DNA of 64,000 nt from Paenibacillus pinisoli (GCF_003605435.1 NZ_QXQB01000001.1:248001-312000), one strand, 5' to 3'; positions 24,450-33,512 are shown, numbered from the stretch's first letter. The notes: generated by a model from the sequence alone, not told the origin. A program made the numbers and translations.

Positions 24450-25265
24450 TTAGCTCATATAGGCCCAGATGACGACAGCCATAAGCATAGCAAGCTCAAC
24501 CGCCTCATTCATCGCGCCGTATGTGTCACCCGTCAAGCCGCCAAGCTTCCGGTTAAGCCAGAGAGCCATTAATCCTCCTGTCACGAAAGCAACACAGCCT
24601 GCTGAAACCGCCAGCAGAGCGGCTTCCAATAAATTAACCTCGTTAATTATTAATGTAGCAAAGGAAATGAATAACGCCAGTCCGGCAGATACCAGCGCAT
24701 ACCCCAGCTTCACGCCGTGGAACAGCTGCCCAATGCCTTCATTAGGCCGAGCCGGCTTCCAGCCTGCGATGGCGATGCCCATCCATGCGCGGCTCCATAC
24801 CGCGCTTACGAGCAGTACAGCAGGAATCGCGATATATGATTTGCTTAACCCTTCGCCTATCAGCCAAGCGATTAACGAGGCCTTTAATAACAGCAAAAGA
24901 ACAGCCGCAATGACGCCCATGGCACCAACCCTGCTGTCCTTCATAATTTCCAGCATCCTATCCCTCGACCGATGGCTCAGCACGCCGTCCGCCGTATCCA
25001 TCCAGCCGTCTAGATGCAGCCCGCCGCTTAATCCAATCCAAATGGCAAGAAGTACGACAGCAGACGGCCATGGAGGCAGCACATGCGGCAGCGCCCAAGA
25101 TGCCGCAGATAGACATAAGCCGATGGCCGCGCCTGCTAACGGGAAATAGACGATGCTCCTCGTCAATACAGGACGTTCGAACGGCACCTCGACCGGAACC
25201 GGAATTCGGGTCAGAAATTGAAAGGCGGCAACCGCCGCTTGCACATGCAATTTTACAAAAGACAT
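24450..25265 (-). CDS. cobS: Adenosylcobinamide-GDP ribazoletransferase (CobS)
   Basis: A membrane enzyme joining adenosylcobinamide-GDP and alpha-ribazole (phosphate) in the last step of nucleotide loop assembly. It has AAFQFLTRIPVPV at the N-terminus, the acidic motif GGLHLDGWMDTADGVLSH, RVGAMGVIAAVLLLLLKASL and a C-terminal GGLTGDTYGAMNEAVE. About seven hydrophobic segments are present. The ATG at 25265 has GGGAG 10 nt upstream; a TTG at 25271 is the other candidate. The start overlaps cbiB by about 13 bp, so coupling is likely. Confidence 0.94.
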   Translation of the reverse strand: MSFVKLHVQAAVAAFQFLTRIPVPVEVPFERPVLTRSIVYFPLAGAAIGLCLSAASWALPHVLPPWPSAVVLLAIWIGLSGGLHLDGWMDTADGVLSHRSRDRMLEIMKDSRVGAMGVIAAVLLLLLKASLIAWLIGEGLSKSYIAIPAVLLVSAVWSRAWMGIAIAGWKPARPNEGIGQLFHGVKLGYALVSAGLALFISFATLIINEVNLLEAALLAVSAGCVAFVTGGLMALWLNRKLGGLTGDTYGAMNEAVELAMLMAVVIWAYMS

Positions 25266-26233
25266 AGCCAAGCCACTCCCATTCCCGCCAGCGCCAATGC
25301 ACTGACGGCATACAAGATATGTATTGAAGTACGGATATCCCTCGGCTCCAGCTCGCGGGTTTTCCAGCCCATGCGTGCCCTCTCACTCGCTATACCGAAG
25401 TAGCGGTTAATTCCCCCAAGCTGAATGCCGATTGCGCCCGCAACCGCAGATTCCGGAATTCCGCTGTTGGGGCTAGGGTGCAGAGAAGCGAATGCCCTAA
25501 TCGACTTCCAGCTCTTGCGGGGCTTCATGCCAGGCAGCAAAGCAGCCGCCGCAACCATGAGCAGACCGGTCAGCCGGGCCGGGATATAATTCAGCACATC
25601 ATCAAGCCGGGCCGAGCACCAGCCGAAGGAGATATACTTGTCGTTGCGATACCCTACCATCGAATCGAGTGTGTTGGCGGAGCGGTACAGCATCGCAAGC
25701 GGCGCGCCTCCAATCAGCGCGAACAGCAGCGGCGACAAGAAGGCGTCAACCGTATTCTCAGCTACGGTCTCGACAGTCGCCCTGGCAGCCTCCGGCCCGC
25801 TCAAGCGATCGGTGTCCCTGCCTACGATGTAGCCGACGTATCGGCGGGCATCGTCCAGATTGCCCTGTGTTAAGGGCGCATATACGAGCATGGCCGCATC
25901 CTTGAGCCCTTTCACCGCAAGCGTCGTCGAGATGAACCAAGCGGACACAGCATAGCCGGCCCATACATGGATGGCGTCCGCTGCCCATATGATCAAAGTC
26001 ATGACGCCACAGCTCACTGCAATGGTAATTAACGTCAGCAGACATCCGCGCAGCTTAGCCTCAAGTGTCGAATCTGAAGGATCCTTTGGATAAAGCATTC
26101 TCTCCAGTGCTTTAATGAGCCGGCCGATCCATATGACGGGATGAGTGGGCCACTTGGGATCGCCAATGACCCAATCTATCACCACAGCGGCCATCGCGAG
26201 CAGCAGCAGCTCTTGCATATTGTAAAAGATCAC
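25253..26233 (-). CDS. cbiB: Adenosylcobinamide-phosphate synthase (CbiB)
   Basis: An integral membrane enzyme attaching aminopropanol phosphate to cobyric acid. It shows DWVIGDPKWPTHPVIWIGRL near the N-terminus, RRYVGYIVGRDTDRLS, ATVETVAENTVDAFLSPLLF and GYRNDKYISFGWCSARLDD, all typical of CbiB/CobD. The likely start is GTG at 26233, whose GTGA overlaps the cobU stop; an ATG at 26218 is possible. The length of 326 residues is normal. It works with CobD, which supplies its substrate, and CbiZ, which returns cobinamide to cobyric acid. Confidence 0.94.
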   Translation of the reverse strand: MIFYNMQELLLLAMAAVVIDWVIGDPKWPTHPVIWIGRLIKALERMLYPKDPSDSTLEAKLRGCLLTLITIAVSCGVMTLIIWAADAIHVWAGYAVSAWFISTTLAVKGLKDAAMLVYAPLTQGNLDDARRYVGYIVGRDTDRLSGPEAARATVETVAENTVDAFLSPLLFALIGGAPLAMLYRSANTLDSMVGYRNDKYISFGWCSARLDDVLNYIPARLTGLLMVAAAALLPGMKPRKSWKSIRAFASLHPSPNSGIPESAVAGAIGIQLGGINRYFGIASERARMGWKTRELEPRDIRTSIHILYAVSALALAGMGVAWLCLL

Positions 26234-26841
26234 AGCTCATCCCACCGGAATGCGATTGACTTCAGCTCGACGGGAATGCCTGCCGTAACCAGAAAAACTT
26301 TTTCGCAAATACCGGCCAGCTGCTGATTCAGCCTCCCTGCTTCATCTCGAAAACGGCGTCCTAGCGGATACTCCGGCACAATACCGTCTCCTACCTCATT
26401 AGTAACCAGCAGCAGCGGATACGGATAGCTGCGGACCGCTTCGATGAATGCCCCTGTCTGCTCGCCAAGGGGATCGGATCCGGCTTGCTTACCCTCCTCC
26501 AATTGCAGCAGCCAATTGGTCAACCATAAGGTCAAGCAGTCAAGCAGCACTGGCGGCGCCGTCCAAGGTCTGCCTCCAGCCTGCGCTTCCCGTCTTTCTT
26601 CTGTGAATTGCATAGCCAGCTTGCGGAGCAAGGCTGCAGTCTCCAGCGGCTCCTCCTTCGTCTCCCACCGGAAGCCGGAAGCGTCGCGATCCCGCATATG
26701 CTGCCGGATCCGCTCCTTCATCTCCTCGTCGTATGGCTGGCATGTGGCGATATAGATGCCCCGGCTCCCAAGCCTTGCTGCGTATTGCTCCGCGAAGCGG
26801 CTTTTGCCGCTGCGTGCGCCGCCCGTAATCAGTATAGCCAT
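26230..26841 (-). CDS. cobU: Adenosylcobinamide kinase / guanylyltransferase (CobU)
   Basis: A bifunctional enzyme that phosphorylates adenosylcobinamide and transfers GMP to it. The P-loop ITGGARSGKSRFAEQYA is at residues 4-20, followed by YIATCQPYDEEM with the active region before the RIRQHMRDRD helix, LLDCLTLWLTNWL, and VTNEVGDGIVPEYPLGRRFRD. A strong GGGAGGAAGG precedes the ATG. Length (203) is slightly above the family norm because of an insertion around residues 80-92. It sits 15 bp after cobT and overlaps cbiB. Confidence 0.95.
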   Translation of the reverse strand: MAILITGGARSGKSRFAEQYAARLGSRGIYIATCQPYDEEMKERIRQHMRDRDASGFRWETKEEPLETAALLRKLAMQFTEERREAQAGGRPWTAPPVLLDCLTLWLTNWLLQLEEGKQAGSDPLGEQTGAFIEAVRSYPYPLLLVTNEVGDGIVPEYPLGRRFRDEAGRLNQQLAGICEKVFLVTAGIPVELKSIAFRWDEL

Positions 26842-26856
26842 GTGCCTTCCTCCCGG

Positions 26857-27930
26857 TTATGACTTCGATATGCCCGCACTGTCGAAGGTCGCCATCTCCT
26901 TCATAAGAAGAAGCGATGCGTCCAGCAGATGGAAGGCAAGCACCGCTCCCGTCCCTTCTCCCAGCCTCATCTCCAGATGAATCAGCGGCGACAATCCTAC
27001 CGCCTCCATAAGCCTGGAATGGCCCAGCTCATGCGACAAATGGGAAGCCAGCATATAGGGCACCGAAGCCGGCGCCAGCTTGGATGCGACAAGAGCAGCT
27101 GTTGTGGATATGTAGCCGTCAATAACGACCGGACAGCGATGGGCGGACGCTCCGATAATCACTCCGACAAGCCCCGCAATTTCCGCACCGCCTACCTTGG
27201 CGAGCACATCGAGCGGATCGCCGGAATCAGGCTGATTAAGACCAATAGCACGCTTGACCACTTCAACCTTGTGGGCAAGCACGCCGTCATTAATGCCTGT
27301 TCCGCGGCCGACGGTCAGCTCGGGAGACAAGTCAGCAAGGACTGACGTGATAGCAGCGCTAGCCGTTGTATTCCCGATCCCCATCTCGCCGGTGGCAAAC
27401 AGACGAGCTCCTTTCGCCACTTCCGCTTCAACAACGGCAATGCCGGTCATAATCGCTTCAACAGCTTCCAGGCGGGTCATGGCCGCTTCCTTCGCCATAT
27501 TTCGAGTTCCCCATACGACCTTGCGGCTAACGAGGTTTTCATGCTCAAGCTCGGCGGCAACGCCGATATCTACACACACGACTTCTGCCCTTGCCTGTCT
27601 GGCCAGAACATTGACAGCTGCTCCGCCGTTCAAGAAATTATGCACCATTTGCGGCGTAACTGCTTGAGGGAATGCGCTGATGCCTTCCTCACATACGCCA
27701 TGATCCGCAGCCATAACAATAACGGCGCGTTTGGACAGGTCTGGCCATAACTCTCCGGTTGCGCCAGCCAGCTGAGCGGCAATCGCCTCCAGCTTGCCAA
27801 GACTTCCGGGAGGTTTCGTCAATTGATCGGAATGAAGCTCTGCCCGGCGGGCCGCTTCTTGATCAAATGGCGGAATCGAGCCCGCAATATGCTGCAGGCG
27901 CGTCTCAAGTTCGGTAATGTTGCTGCTCAT
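26857..27930 (-). CDS. cobT: Nicotinate-nucleotide--dimethylbenzimidazole phosphoribosyltransferase (CobT)
   Basis: Makes alpha-ribazole 5'-phosphate, the lower ligand of cobalamin. Family features are DQLTKPPGSLGKLEAIAAQL, IVMAADHGVCEEGISAFPQ, FLNGGAAVNVLARQ, FATGEMGIGNTTASAAI and the catalytic glutamate region LRLGEGTGAVLAF-like (here HLEMRLGEGTGAVLAF). Length of 357 residues is standard. AGGAGG lies 10 nt before the ATG. It follows btuD after a 90-bp gap in which I see no terminator, so it probably remains in the riboswitch-led operon. Confidence 0.95.
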   Translation of the reverse strand: MSSNITELETRLQHIAGSIPPFDQEAARRAELHSDQLTKPPGSLGKLEAIAAQLAGATGELWPDLSKRAVIVMAADHGVCEEGISAFPQAVTPQMVHNFLNGGAAVNVLARQARAEVVCVDIGVAAELEHENLVSRKVVWGTRNMAKEAAMTRLEAVEAIMTGIAVVEAEVAKGARLFATGEMGIGNTTASAAITSVLADLSPELTVGRGTGINDGVLAHKVEVVKRAIGLNQPDSGDPLDVLAKVGGAEIAGLVGVIIGASAHRCPVVIDGYISTTAALVASKLAPASVPYMLASHLSHELGHSRLMEAVGLSPLIHLEMRLGEGTGAVLAFHLLDASLLLMKEMATFDSAGISKS

Positions 27931-28020
27931 GAATATGACTCCTCCTAAAATGTCTGACTGATACGATTGTTCCAGCTGCTGTTCATTTGCGGATATAGGA
28001 GACGATTGCGGAACCGTCCA

Positions 28021-28806
28021 TTAAACCTCCGTGCCGGGCTGCAAAATTAATTGCGGCACTCCCGTCGCGGGATGCTTGACGAGGGTTGTTTTCGCTCCGT
28101 AGAGCGTTTCAATTATTGCAGGCTGCAGCACCTCTTCGGGCGCACCCTCCGCGGCAATTCGCCCCTTATGCAGCGCAATAAGCTTATCGCAATATAGAGA
28201 CGCCAAATTCAAATCATGAAGCACGGCAATAACAAGCAGCTCCTTGCGCTTCTGCCACGCCTTCACCGTATCGAGCAGCTCGATCTGATAGCCGATATCC
28301 AGGTAAGTTGTCGGCTCATCCAGAAGCAGGATCTCCGGCTGCTGCGCCATCAGCTTTGCAAGCGCAACGCGTTGGCGTTCGCCGCCGCTTAGCTGATGCA
28401 GCTTGCGGCTCTGCAGCCCGGTTAATCCCATGGCATCAATAGCCCCGGCGATAATGGACTCGGGGTCTTCTGCTTCACCTCCAAGCCAGTTCTGATGTGG
28501 GAATCTTCCCATCGCTACCACTTCACGAACCGTAAAGCCGACCGGCGGCAAGCCGCCTTGCTGCAATACAGCTAATTTGCGAGCCAACGGCTTCCCCGTC
28601 ATATCGGTCAGCGGCATGCCGTCCAGCGCAACGCTTCCCGAGCTTGGAGCATCCGATCCGGATAAGATATGAAGCAGCGTCGATTTGCCGACCCCATTGG
28701 GTCCAATGATGCCATAGATGCGATTGCGCTCGAACGTCGCCGATATTCCATCCAGCACGGCAACGCCTTGGATCAGAGCGCCAACTTGATTGGCAACGAG
28801 ACTCAT
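28021..28806 (-). CDS. btuD: Corrinoid ABC transporter ATPase (BtuD-like)
   Basis: An ABC ATPase of the iron/heme/B12 class. Walker A is GPNGVGKSTLLHIL, the Q-loop lies in AVLQQGG, the signature is LSGGERQRVALAKLM, Walker B is EILLLDEPTTYLDI, and the H-loop is AVLHDLNLA. The start is the ATG at 28806, overlapping the permease stop as ATGA; an upstream in-frame start at 28941 would read through the permease end. Position downstream of a cobalamin riboswitch, btuF and btuC, and upstream of cobT, identifies B12 or cobinamide as the cargo. Confidence 0.9.
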   Translation of the reverse strand: MSLVANQVGALIQGVAVLDGISATFERNRIYGIIGPNGVGKSTLLHILSGSDAPSSGSVALDGMPLTDMTGKPLARKLAVLQQGGLPPVGFTVREVVAMGRFPHQNWLGGEAEDPESIIAGAIDAMGLTGLQSRKLHQLSGGERQRVALAKLMAQQPEILLLDEPTTYLDIGYQIELLDTVKAWQKRKELLVIAVLHDLNLASLYCDKLIALHKGRIAAEGAPEEVLQPAIIETLYGAKTTLVKHPATGVPQLILQPGTEV

Positions 28807-29846
28807 GACTTCACGCCCCCTTCCACCTTCATCCTGCGGTGCAGCAGATAGGCGAAGAATGGAGCCCCGATCAGCGCGGTAACAACACCCAGCGGTAGCT
28901 CCTTCGGACTCAGCACAGTGCGCGCCAGAGTGTCCGCCCATAACATAAAGATCCCGCCTCCAATGCCGGCAAGCGGAATAATGAGCCGATAATCCGGCCC
29001 GACGATCAAGCGGATGAGATGAGGCACTACAAGGCCTACGAATCCGATGACGCCCGACACCGACACAGCCGCAGCCGTCAACAGTGTAGATACCATCATC
29101 ACAATCAGCTTGGTCCGCTCTACTTTCACGCCCATATGGGATGCATGCCGCTCGCCTAGCGTGAACAGATTGAGGGATTGGCTGTAATACAGCAGCACCG
29201 GAAACGCAAGCACAAGGAACGGAATCATCATATAGACATGCTCCCAGCTCCGATGCGCCAGCGAACCCATGATCCAGAACAATATCTGGTTAACGACGCC
29301 CTGCGACATCGACACCATAAGCGATACGAACGCTCCGAGAAATGATTGGATAATGACGCCGGACAATATAATGGTCTCGATCTGCATGACCCCTCTGGTG
29401 CGGGATAGCCAGATAACTGCAAGTAATGTGAGAATGCCCGTGGCGAACGCAACAACGGGAATCGTCCACAGACCAAGCGCAAGCTGCATGCCGGTCAATA
29501 TAATAAATGCAGCTCCTACAGAGCTGCCCGAAGCAACGCCAAGCGTATAAGGGTCGGCGAGCGGATTACGAAGGACGCCCTGGAATCCGGCTCCGGCGAG
29601 CGCAAGACATGCGCCGACCATCACGTCCAGCCATATCCGCGAAAGCCTCACCTGCGTCACAATTGCAATTTCACCGCTCGTCCACTTATCCGCGGGGTCG
29701 GGCATGCCCGGAAGCTGATGAATCAAAATGCCCCATACGTCCCCAAAGGATAGTCCAGCGGAGCCGATAGACAAGCTGGCTATCATAGAAACAGCAAGAA
29801 GGAGCAAAGCTGCTCCTCCATACGTCAATCCTTTTATTCGCAACAT
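28803..29846 (-). CDS. btuC: Corrinoid ABC transporter permease (BtuC/FecCD family)
   Basis: A 347-residue FecCD-type permease with about ten membrane helices. Typical segments are RLSRIWLDVMVGACLALAGAG, QGVLRNPLADPYTLGVASGS, and the EAA-like region GVIGFVGLVVPHLIRLIVGP. The ATG at 29846 follows directly after the btuF TAG. Length and topology are normal. Specificity for corrinoids comes from its place in the riboswitch-controlled cluster; sequence alone cannot separate it from siderophore permeases. Confidence 0.9.
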   Translation of the reverse strand: MLRIKGLTYGGAALLLLAVSMIASLSIGSAGLSFGDVWGILIHQLPGMPDPADKWTSGEIAIVTQVRLSRIWLDVMVGACLALAGAGFQGVLRNPLADPYTLGVASGSSVGAAFIILTGMQLALGLWTIPVVAFATGILTLLAVIWLSRTRGVMQIETIILSGVIIQSFLGAFVSLMVSMSQGVVNQILFWIMGSLAHRSWEHVYMMIPFLVLAFPVLLYYSQSLNLFTLGERHASHMGVKVERTKLIVMMVSTLLTAAAVSVSGVIGFVGLVVPHLIRLIVGPDYRLIIPLAGIGGGIFMLWADTLARTVLSPKELPLGVVTALIGAPFFAYLLHRRMKVEGGVKS

Positions 29847-30863
29847 CTATTTGACAAGCTCAGGATGGATCGCTTTCGCAAGCTCAAGCAGTCCGTCCGC
29901 CAGTCGAGGACCAACGCGCACAAGCGGATCGTTGGTGACAGAGAACATCTGATTGTTCTTCACCGCATCGATTGCATCCCAGCCTGGACGCGCTTCGATT
30001 CCTGCGACGATCGAGCTTTTCTCCTCTCCGAAATCAGGGTAAATAATGATCTGCGGGTTCTGTGTGATCACTTCCTCCGCGTTCACTTCAAACCAGCCGG
30101 ATTGCGCCGCAGAAATATTAATGCCGCCTGCAAGCGTCAGCAGCTCGTCCAGGAATTCACCGGAACCGACCGTCCAGCCTGGGGAGAACTCCAGGTAAAC
30201 CTTCTTCTTCTCGGCATCTTTGACCGCAGTCGTCACTTGCTCTTTCACTTGGCGCATATGGTTCGCAACTTCTGCAGCGCCTGCTTGCATATTCATAATT
30301 TTACCGATTTCTTCTACTTTGGCAACAACTTCGTCATAAGTCTTCGGATTTGATGCGTAAACATTGAGGCCAAGCTCGCGCAGCTTCGTGATTGCATCCA
30401 CGTTCATCGACGATGAAGCGAGGATCAGATCAGGATTCAGCGCCGTAACAGCCTCGATATTCGTAGCCATATCGCCGATTTTACTGATAGCGGCAGCTTC
30501 TTCCGGGTAATTGCTCCATTGGTCCACACCGACAACCGCAGTGCCTGCTCCGATGGCGAAAATCGTTTCTGTCTCGCTCGGTACCAGCGTAACGATAGCG
30601 CTAGGCGCTTTTTCGAATGTGAGGACAGTGCCGGTTGCGTCCGTTACTTCATACGGATAAGCCGTCTCGCCGGCTTCTTTGGAAGAATCCGGCGTTGCTT
30701 CCGGGCTTGGGGATACGGTTGCGCCTTGCTCGGTTTGGCTGTTGGTATTCCCAGCGCTTTTATTTGTATCTGTGTTCGCGCCGCATGCCGCCAGCACTAC
30801 CATCATCATGATTAGCAGTAAGCTTACGGCTGTTTTCATTTTGGACCAAGACATTGCTTTCAT
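29847..30863 (-). CDS. btuF: Corrinoid-binding lipoprotein (BtuF-like)
   Basis: The substrate-binding lipoprotein of the corrinoid importer. It starts with a lipoprotein signal (LLLIMMMVVLAACGAN, lipobox LAAC), then a Ser/Thr/Glu-rich linker and a periplasmic-binding fold of class III: IVTLVPSETETIFAIGAGTAVVGV, LNPDLILASSSMN, GINISAAQSGWFEVNAEEV and a C-terminal RVGPRLADGLLELAKAIHPE. The start is taken as ATG at 30863, 11 nt after AGGAG; a start at 30854 is possible. It lies directly behind the riboswitch and terminator and is the first gene of the operon. Confidence 0.9.
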   Translation of the reverse strand: MKAMSWSKMKTAVSLLLIMMMVVLAACGANTDTNKSAGNTNSQTEQGATVSPSPEATPDSSKEAGETAYPYEVTDATGTVLTFEKAPSAIVTLVPSETETIFAIGAGTAVVGVDQWSNYPEEAAAISKIGDMATNIEAVTALNPDLILASSSMNVDAITKLRELGLNVYASNPKTYDEVVAKVEEIGKIMNMQAGAAEVANHMRQVKEQVTTAVKDAEKKKVYLEFSPGWTVGSGEFLDELLTLAGGINISAAQSGWFEVNAEEVITQNPQIIIYPDFGEEKSSIVAGIEARPGWDAIDAVKNNQMFSVTNDPLVRVGPRLADGLLELAKAIHPELVK

Positions 30864-30933
30864 CTTCTCATTCACTCCTGTAATTGATCTTGTAATGGTC
30901 GCAGAGCGGCTCCCGCCCCCTGCGTTCGGACAC

Positions 30934-30968
30934 AAAAAAAAGCATCCCCGGCCCTGTGCCGGAAACGC
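30934..30968 (-). terminator. Terminator of the cobalamin riboswitch (expression platform)
   Basis: On the minus strand, an 11-pair stem (GCGTTTCCGGC with GCCGGGGATGC, three wobbles) and a 5-nt loop precede eight T. It lies between aptamer and btuF, as expected of a B12-dependent transcription-terminating switch. Confidence 0.85.
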
Positions 30969-31054
30969 CCTTGTCCATCGCCGCGATGCCCGCAGCGAAA
31001 CATGCCTCTCCAACACCTCCCTAAGTCCACGTAGGTTTAGCGTTCTGACAAAAA

Positions 31055-31245
31055 GGCAGGTCTCCTGGCTCGGATTATCGCGCCGCGTCTTCCCGAGCTG
31101 GTCGCTCAGTGACGTCTTGCGGCTGCGATGGCAGACACGAATCTTAGGTTCGTGTTCATGCCCTCCTTACAGTGGCGGGTCCGCGCCGGAATTGCACCGG
31201 CTTCCCTATTAAGCTTTTGCAAATGGCATAGGCTCTGGCATCAAG
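31055..31245 (-). ncRNA. Cobalamin riboswitch
   Basis: The minus strand reads through all B12-box landmarks in order: GATGCC near the 5' end, AATAGGGAAGCCGGTG, AATTCCGGCGCGGACCCGCC with CCGCCACTGTAA, a variable arm, and the 3' box GAGCCAGGAGACCTGCC. This is the class I cobalamin aptamer. A strong terminator follows at 30934-30968, so excess cobalamin should switch off the downstream btuFCD-cob genes. The 310 bp upstream to 31546 hold the operon promoter region and no recognisable gene. Confidence 0.95.
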
Positions 31246-31546
31246 CTTGTCCGCTTTGGCCATGCTGCTGCTCCTCGCAAAGCACCTTATTGCTTTCAAC
31301 TATTAAAATATCAGTAGTTAATATACACTTCTTGCCCCAAAATGTCCATTCATTTTGTGCCCCTGTGCTTTCGTCCAATCCGTTCATGCAAGGTATAAAC
31401 CGCTCACCTTTCGACATAGGTAATGTATAACGAGCCGTTATAGAGATCAATGCATCAATATCCTATTGCGATGCCTAGATTGCTGGTTAAGCTCCGAATG
31501 GCAAGAATACCAACTGATATTTCTTAACATAAAAGGAGGCATCACG

Positions 31547-32011
31547 ATGACGGAAGAAGGCAGCTTGGAAAAGGACGCTCCTGCGGGACGCAGGGGCTGG
31601 GTGTCTTGGACATTATTTTTAGGGATTGGAATAGCCATTGTGTCACTCGTCTTGCTGATGCTCAGACCGTCCTCCATCTCCGCAGATGCTGCAATAACTA
31701 TACATAGCTATAACAATGGGCAGTTGGAATGGCATATCGTCGACTATCCGGCAACCGTACTTGCGGGCAACACGTTTCAATTGAAGCTAACCGACGCAGC
31801 GGGAGCCCCGGTAGAGGGCGCTCAGCTCGATATCAAGCTGGAGATGATCGGCATGGTCTGCGGCGACTTCGACTTCTCTTTGGGCGAGACTGCGCCAGGC
31901 ATCTACTCCGGTGAAGGCGTGCCGTTGATGCCCGGCCTCTGGAAAGCTTCACTCACCATCATCGGCGACGGAGACAGCGTCATCACCCGAACGCTAAAGG
32001 CGGTGTATTAA
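31547..32011 (+). CDS. FixH/YtkA-like membrane-anchored protein
   Basis: A 154-residue protein with a short charged N-terminus, one membrane helix (SWTLFLGIGIAIVSLVLLML) and a small extracellular beta-sandwich of the YtkA/FixH type: an ATVLAGNTFQLKLTDAAGAP strand pair, a cysteine in GMVCGDFDFS and a MPGLWKASLTI ending. The ATG at 31547 has a perfect AAAGGAGG. FixH/CcoH proteins act in assembly of haem-copper oxidases, and YtkA-like domains are often near copper genes; here a Cu-type ATPase and a DsbD_2 protein are close, but on the other strand. Function is inferred. Confidence 0.65.
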   Translation: MTEEGSLEKDAPAGRRGWVSWTLFLGIGIAIVSLVLLMLRPSSISADAAITIHSYNNGQLEWHIVDYPATVLAGNTFQLKLTDAAGAPVEGAQLDIKLEMIGMVCGDFDFSLGETAPGIYSGEGVPLMPGLWKASLTIIGDGDSVITRTLKAVY

Positions 32012-32182
32012 GCGGCTGGCTTCATCTGCTGACGCTTTGATCGGCACAAAAGGCTATTCTTGATATGAAGTGTGTACACCACGCTATTTTGCCAGATTCG
32101 CCATTCGAACACTATTAATTATGTCACATGAGATAAATTCATTAGCGGCGTAGTAAAGCGTCATTCGGCATATTTAACTGTT

Positions 32183-32804
32183 TCCCACACCGCTTTATTG
32201 CTCAATCCGCTGAATGGGCTCCTGCAACGGGGCCACACGTCACTAAATCGCACATTCCGCCGAATTAGCTCCTGCAACGTCGCCACACACCGTTATATCG
32301 CTCAATCTGCCAAATCAGCTCCTGCAACGGGGCCACACGTCACTAAATCGCTCAATCCGCCAAATCAGCTCCTGCAACGGGGCCACACACCGTTAAATCG
32401 CCCAATCTGCCAAATTAGCTCCTGCAAAGGGGTCTCACGTCACTAAATCGCACATTCCGCAGAATTGGCTCCTGTAACAACGCCACACACCGTTATATCG
32501 CTCATTACGCCAAACGAGCTTCTGCAACGGGGCCACACGTCGCTAAATCGCCCAATCTGCCAAATTAGCTCCTGCAACATCGCCACACGTCGTTAAATTG
32601 CTCAATCTACCAAATTAGCTCCTGCAACATCGCCACACACACCGTTAAAACGTTCAATCCAACGAATTAGCTCCTGCAACAGCACCACACACCGTTATAT
32701 CGCTCAATTCACCGAATGAGCTCCTACAACGGGGCCACACACCGCTAAATCGCTCAATCTACCACATTAGCTCCTCCAACTATGCCACACACCGCTACCT
32801 ACTC
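32183..32804. repeat. Tandem array of about 12.5 copies of a 50-bp repeat
   Basis: Units of 50 bp (one of 48, one of 52) start near 32183, 32232, 32282, 32332, 32382, 32432, 32482, 32532, 32582, 32632, 32684, 32734 and 32784 (partial). Each begins GCCACAC, passes CTAAATCGCTCAATC and ends TTAGCTCCTGCAAC plus four variable bases. Copies 2-7 alternate between a GTCACT and an ACCGTT type, and copies 2-3 resemble copies 6-7, suggesting 100- and 200-bp higher-order units. All frames are broken by stops or length changes. It lies between two convergent genes. The 170 bp before it (32012-32182) show nothing recognisable. Confidence 0.9.
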
Positions 32805-32825
32805 ATCACCATTACCCAACGCAAG

Positions 32826-33512
32826 CTACCACAGCCACGGCGATATGGATGGAATAATTCCGTTCGCGGCGAGGCCTCTTAGGATCGAGATTACCCCAAC
32901 GGCGACGGCCGTGACGACTCCGGCCCGGCGCATGAAACGCCGCCACCGCTTGTTGGCGAAGGCGGCAATCGATGCGGCGAACACCAGTGCAGGCATCGTC
33001 GCGAGGCCGAACAGCGCCATCACTACCGCTCCTTCCGCCAGTGAGCCGGTCGCCGCCGCATTCATGCTCATCGCATAAGTTAAGCCGCAGGGCAGGAAAC
33101 CGAAGGCAAATCCCGTTGCCAGCAAATGCGCTGTCTCCTTGCGCTCAGAAGTACGTGCGCCCGCGGCCAGCTCCTGATGGAGCCTCCCAGACAAGCGGTT
33201 CAAGAACGGAATTTGCACCCTCCGCCAGAGCCATAACAAGACGAAGCATCCGCCAATGATAGAAGCCAGTCCTCTGATTCCTGCGAATCTGCCTGCCACA
33301 TCGACGAAGGAGCCGACTGCCCCCATAGCAGCCCCCAGCAGCGAATAGGAAACTATTCTTCCAGCGTTATAGAGCAGCATTGAACGTCTGGCAGATGCAG
33401 CGGACTGCAAGGAGACTGCTGACACAATGCCGCCGCACATGCCGATGCAATGAGGCGCACTGAACAACCCTGTCAACAAGATAAGACCAATTCCATTCAG
33501 GCTGAGCGACAT
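32826..33512 (-). CDS. DsbD_2/TauE-SafE-type membrane protein
   Basis: A 228-residue membrane protein with about six helices. The N-terminal LILLTGLFSAPHCIGMCGGI motif, with two cysteines, is the signature of the DsbD_2 (PF13386) group often annotated as sulfite exporter TauE/SafE; a second motif, ATGFAFGFLPCGLTYAM, carries another cysteine. Such genes often accompany cytochrome oxidase copper-assembly clusters. The start at 33512 overlaps the copA stop (TAATG), so it is translationally coupled to the ATPase. Its 3' end abuts the 50-bp repeat array. The transported or reduced substrate is unknown. Confidence 0.82.
   Translation of the reverse strand: MSLSLNGIGLILLTGLFSAPHCIGMCGGIVSAVSLQSAASARRSMLLYNAGRIVSYSLLGAAMGAVGSFVDVAGRFAGIRGLASIIGGCFVLLWLWRRVQIPFLNRLSGRLHQELAAGARTSERKETAHLLATGFAFGFLPCGLTYAMSMNAAATGSLAEGAVVMALFGLATMPALVFAASIAAFANKRWRRFMRRAGVVTAVAVGVISILRGLAANGIIPSISPWLW

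Noticed and set aside
32198-32446. Coding sequence within the 50-bp repeats
   Set aside because: The frame shifts or stops as units vary; the 50-bp period is not a multiple of three and there is no ribosome site.
32183-32804. CRISPR array
   Set aside because: The 50-bp units are contiguous with no unique spacers, differ from each other by substitutions, and no cas gene is nearby.
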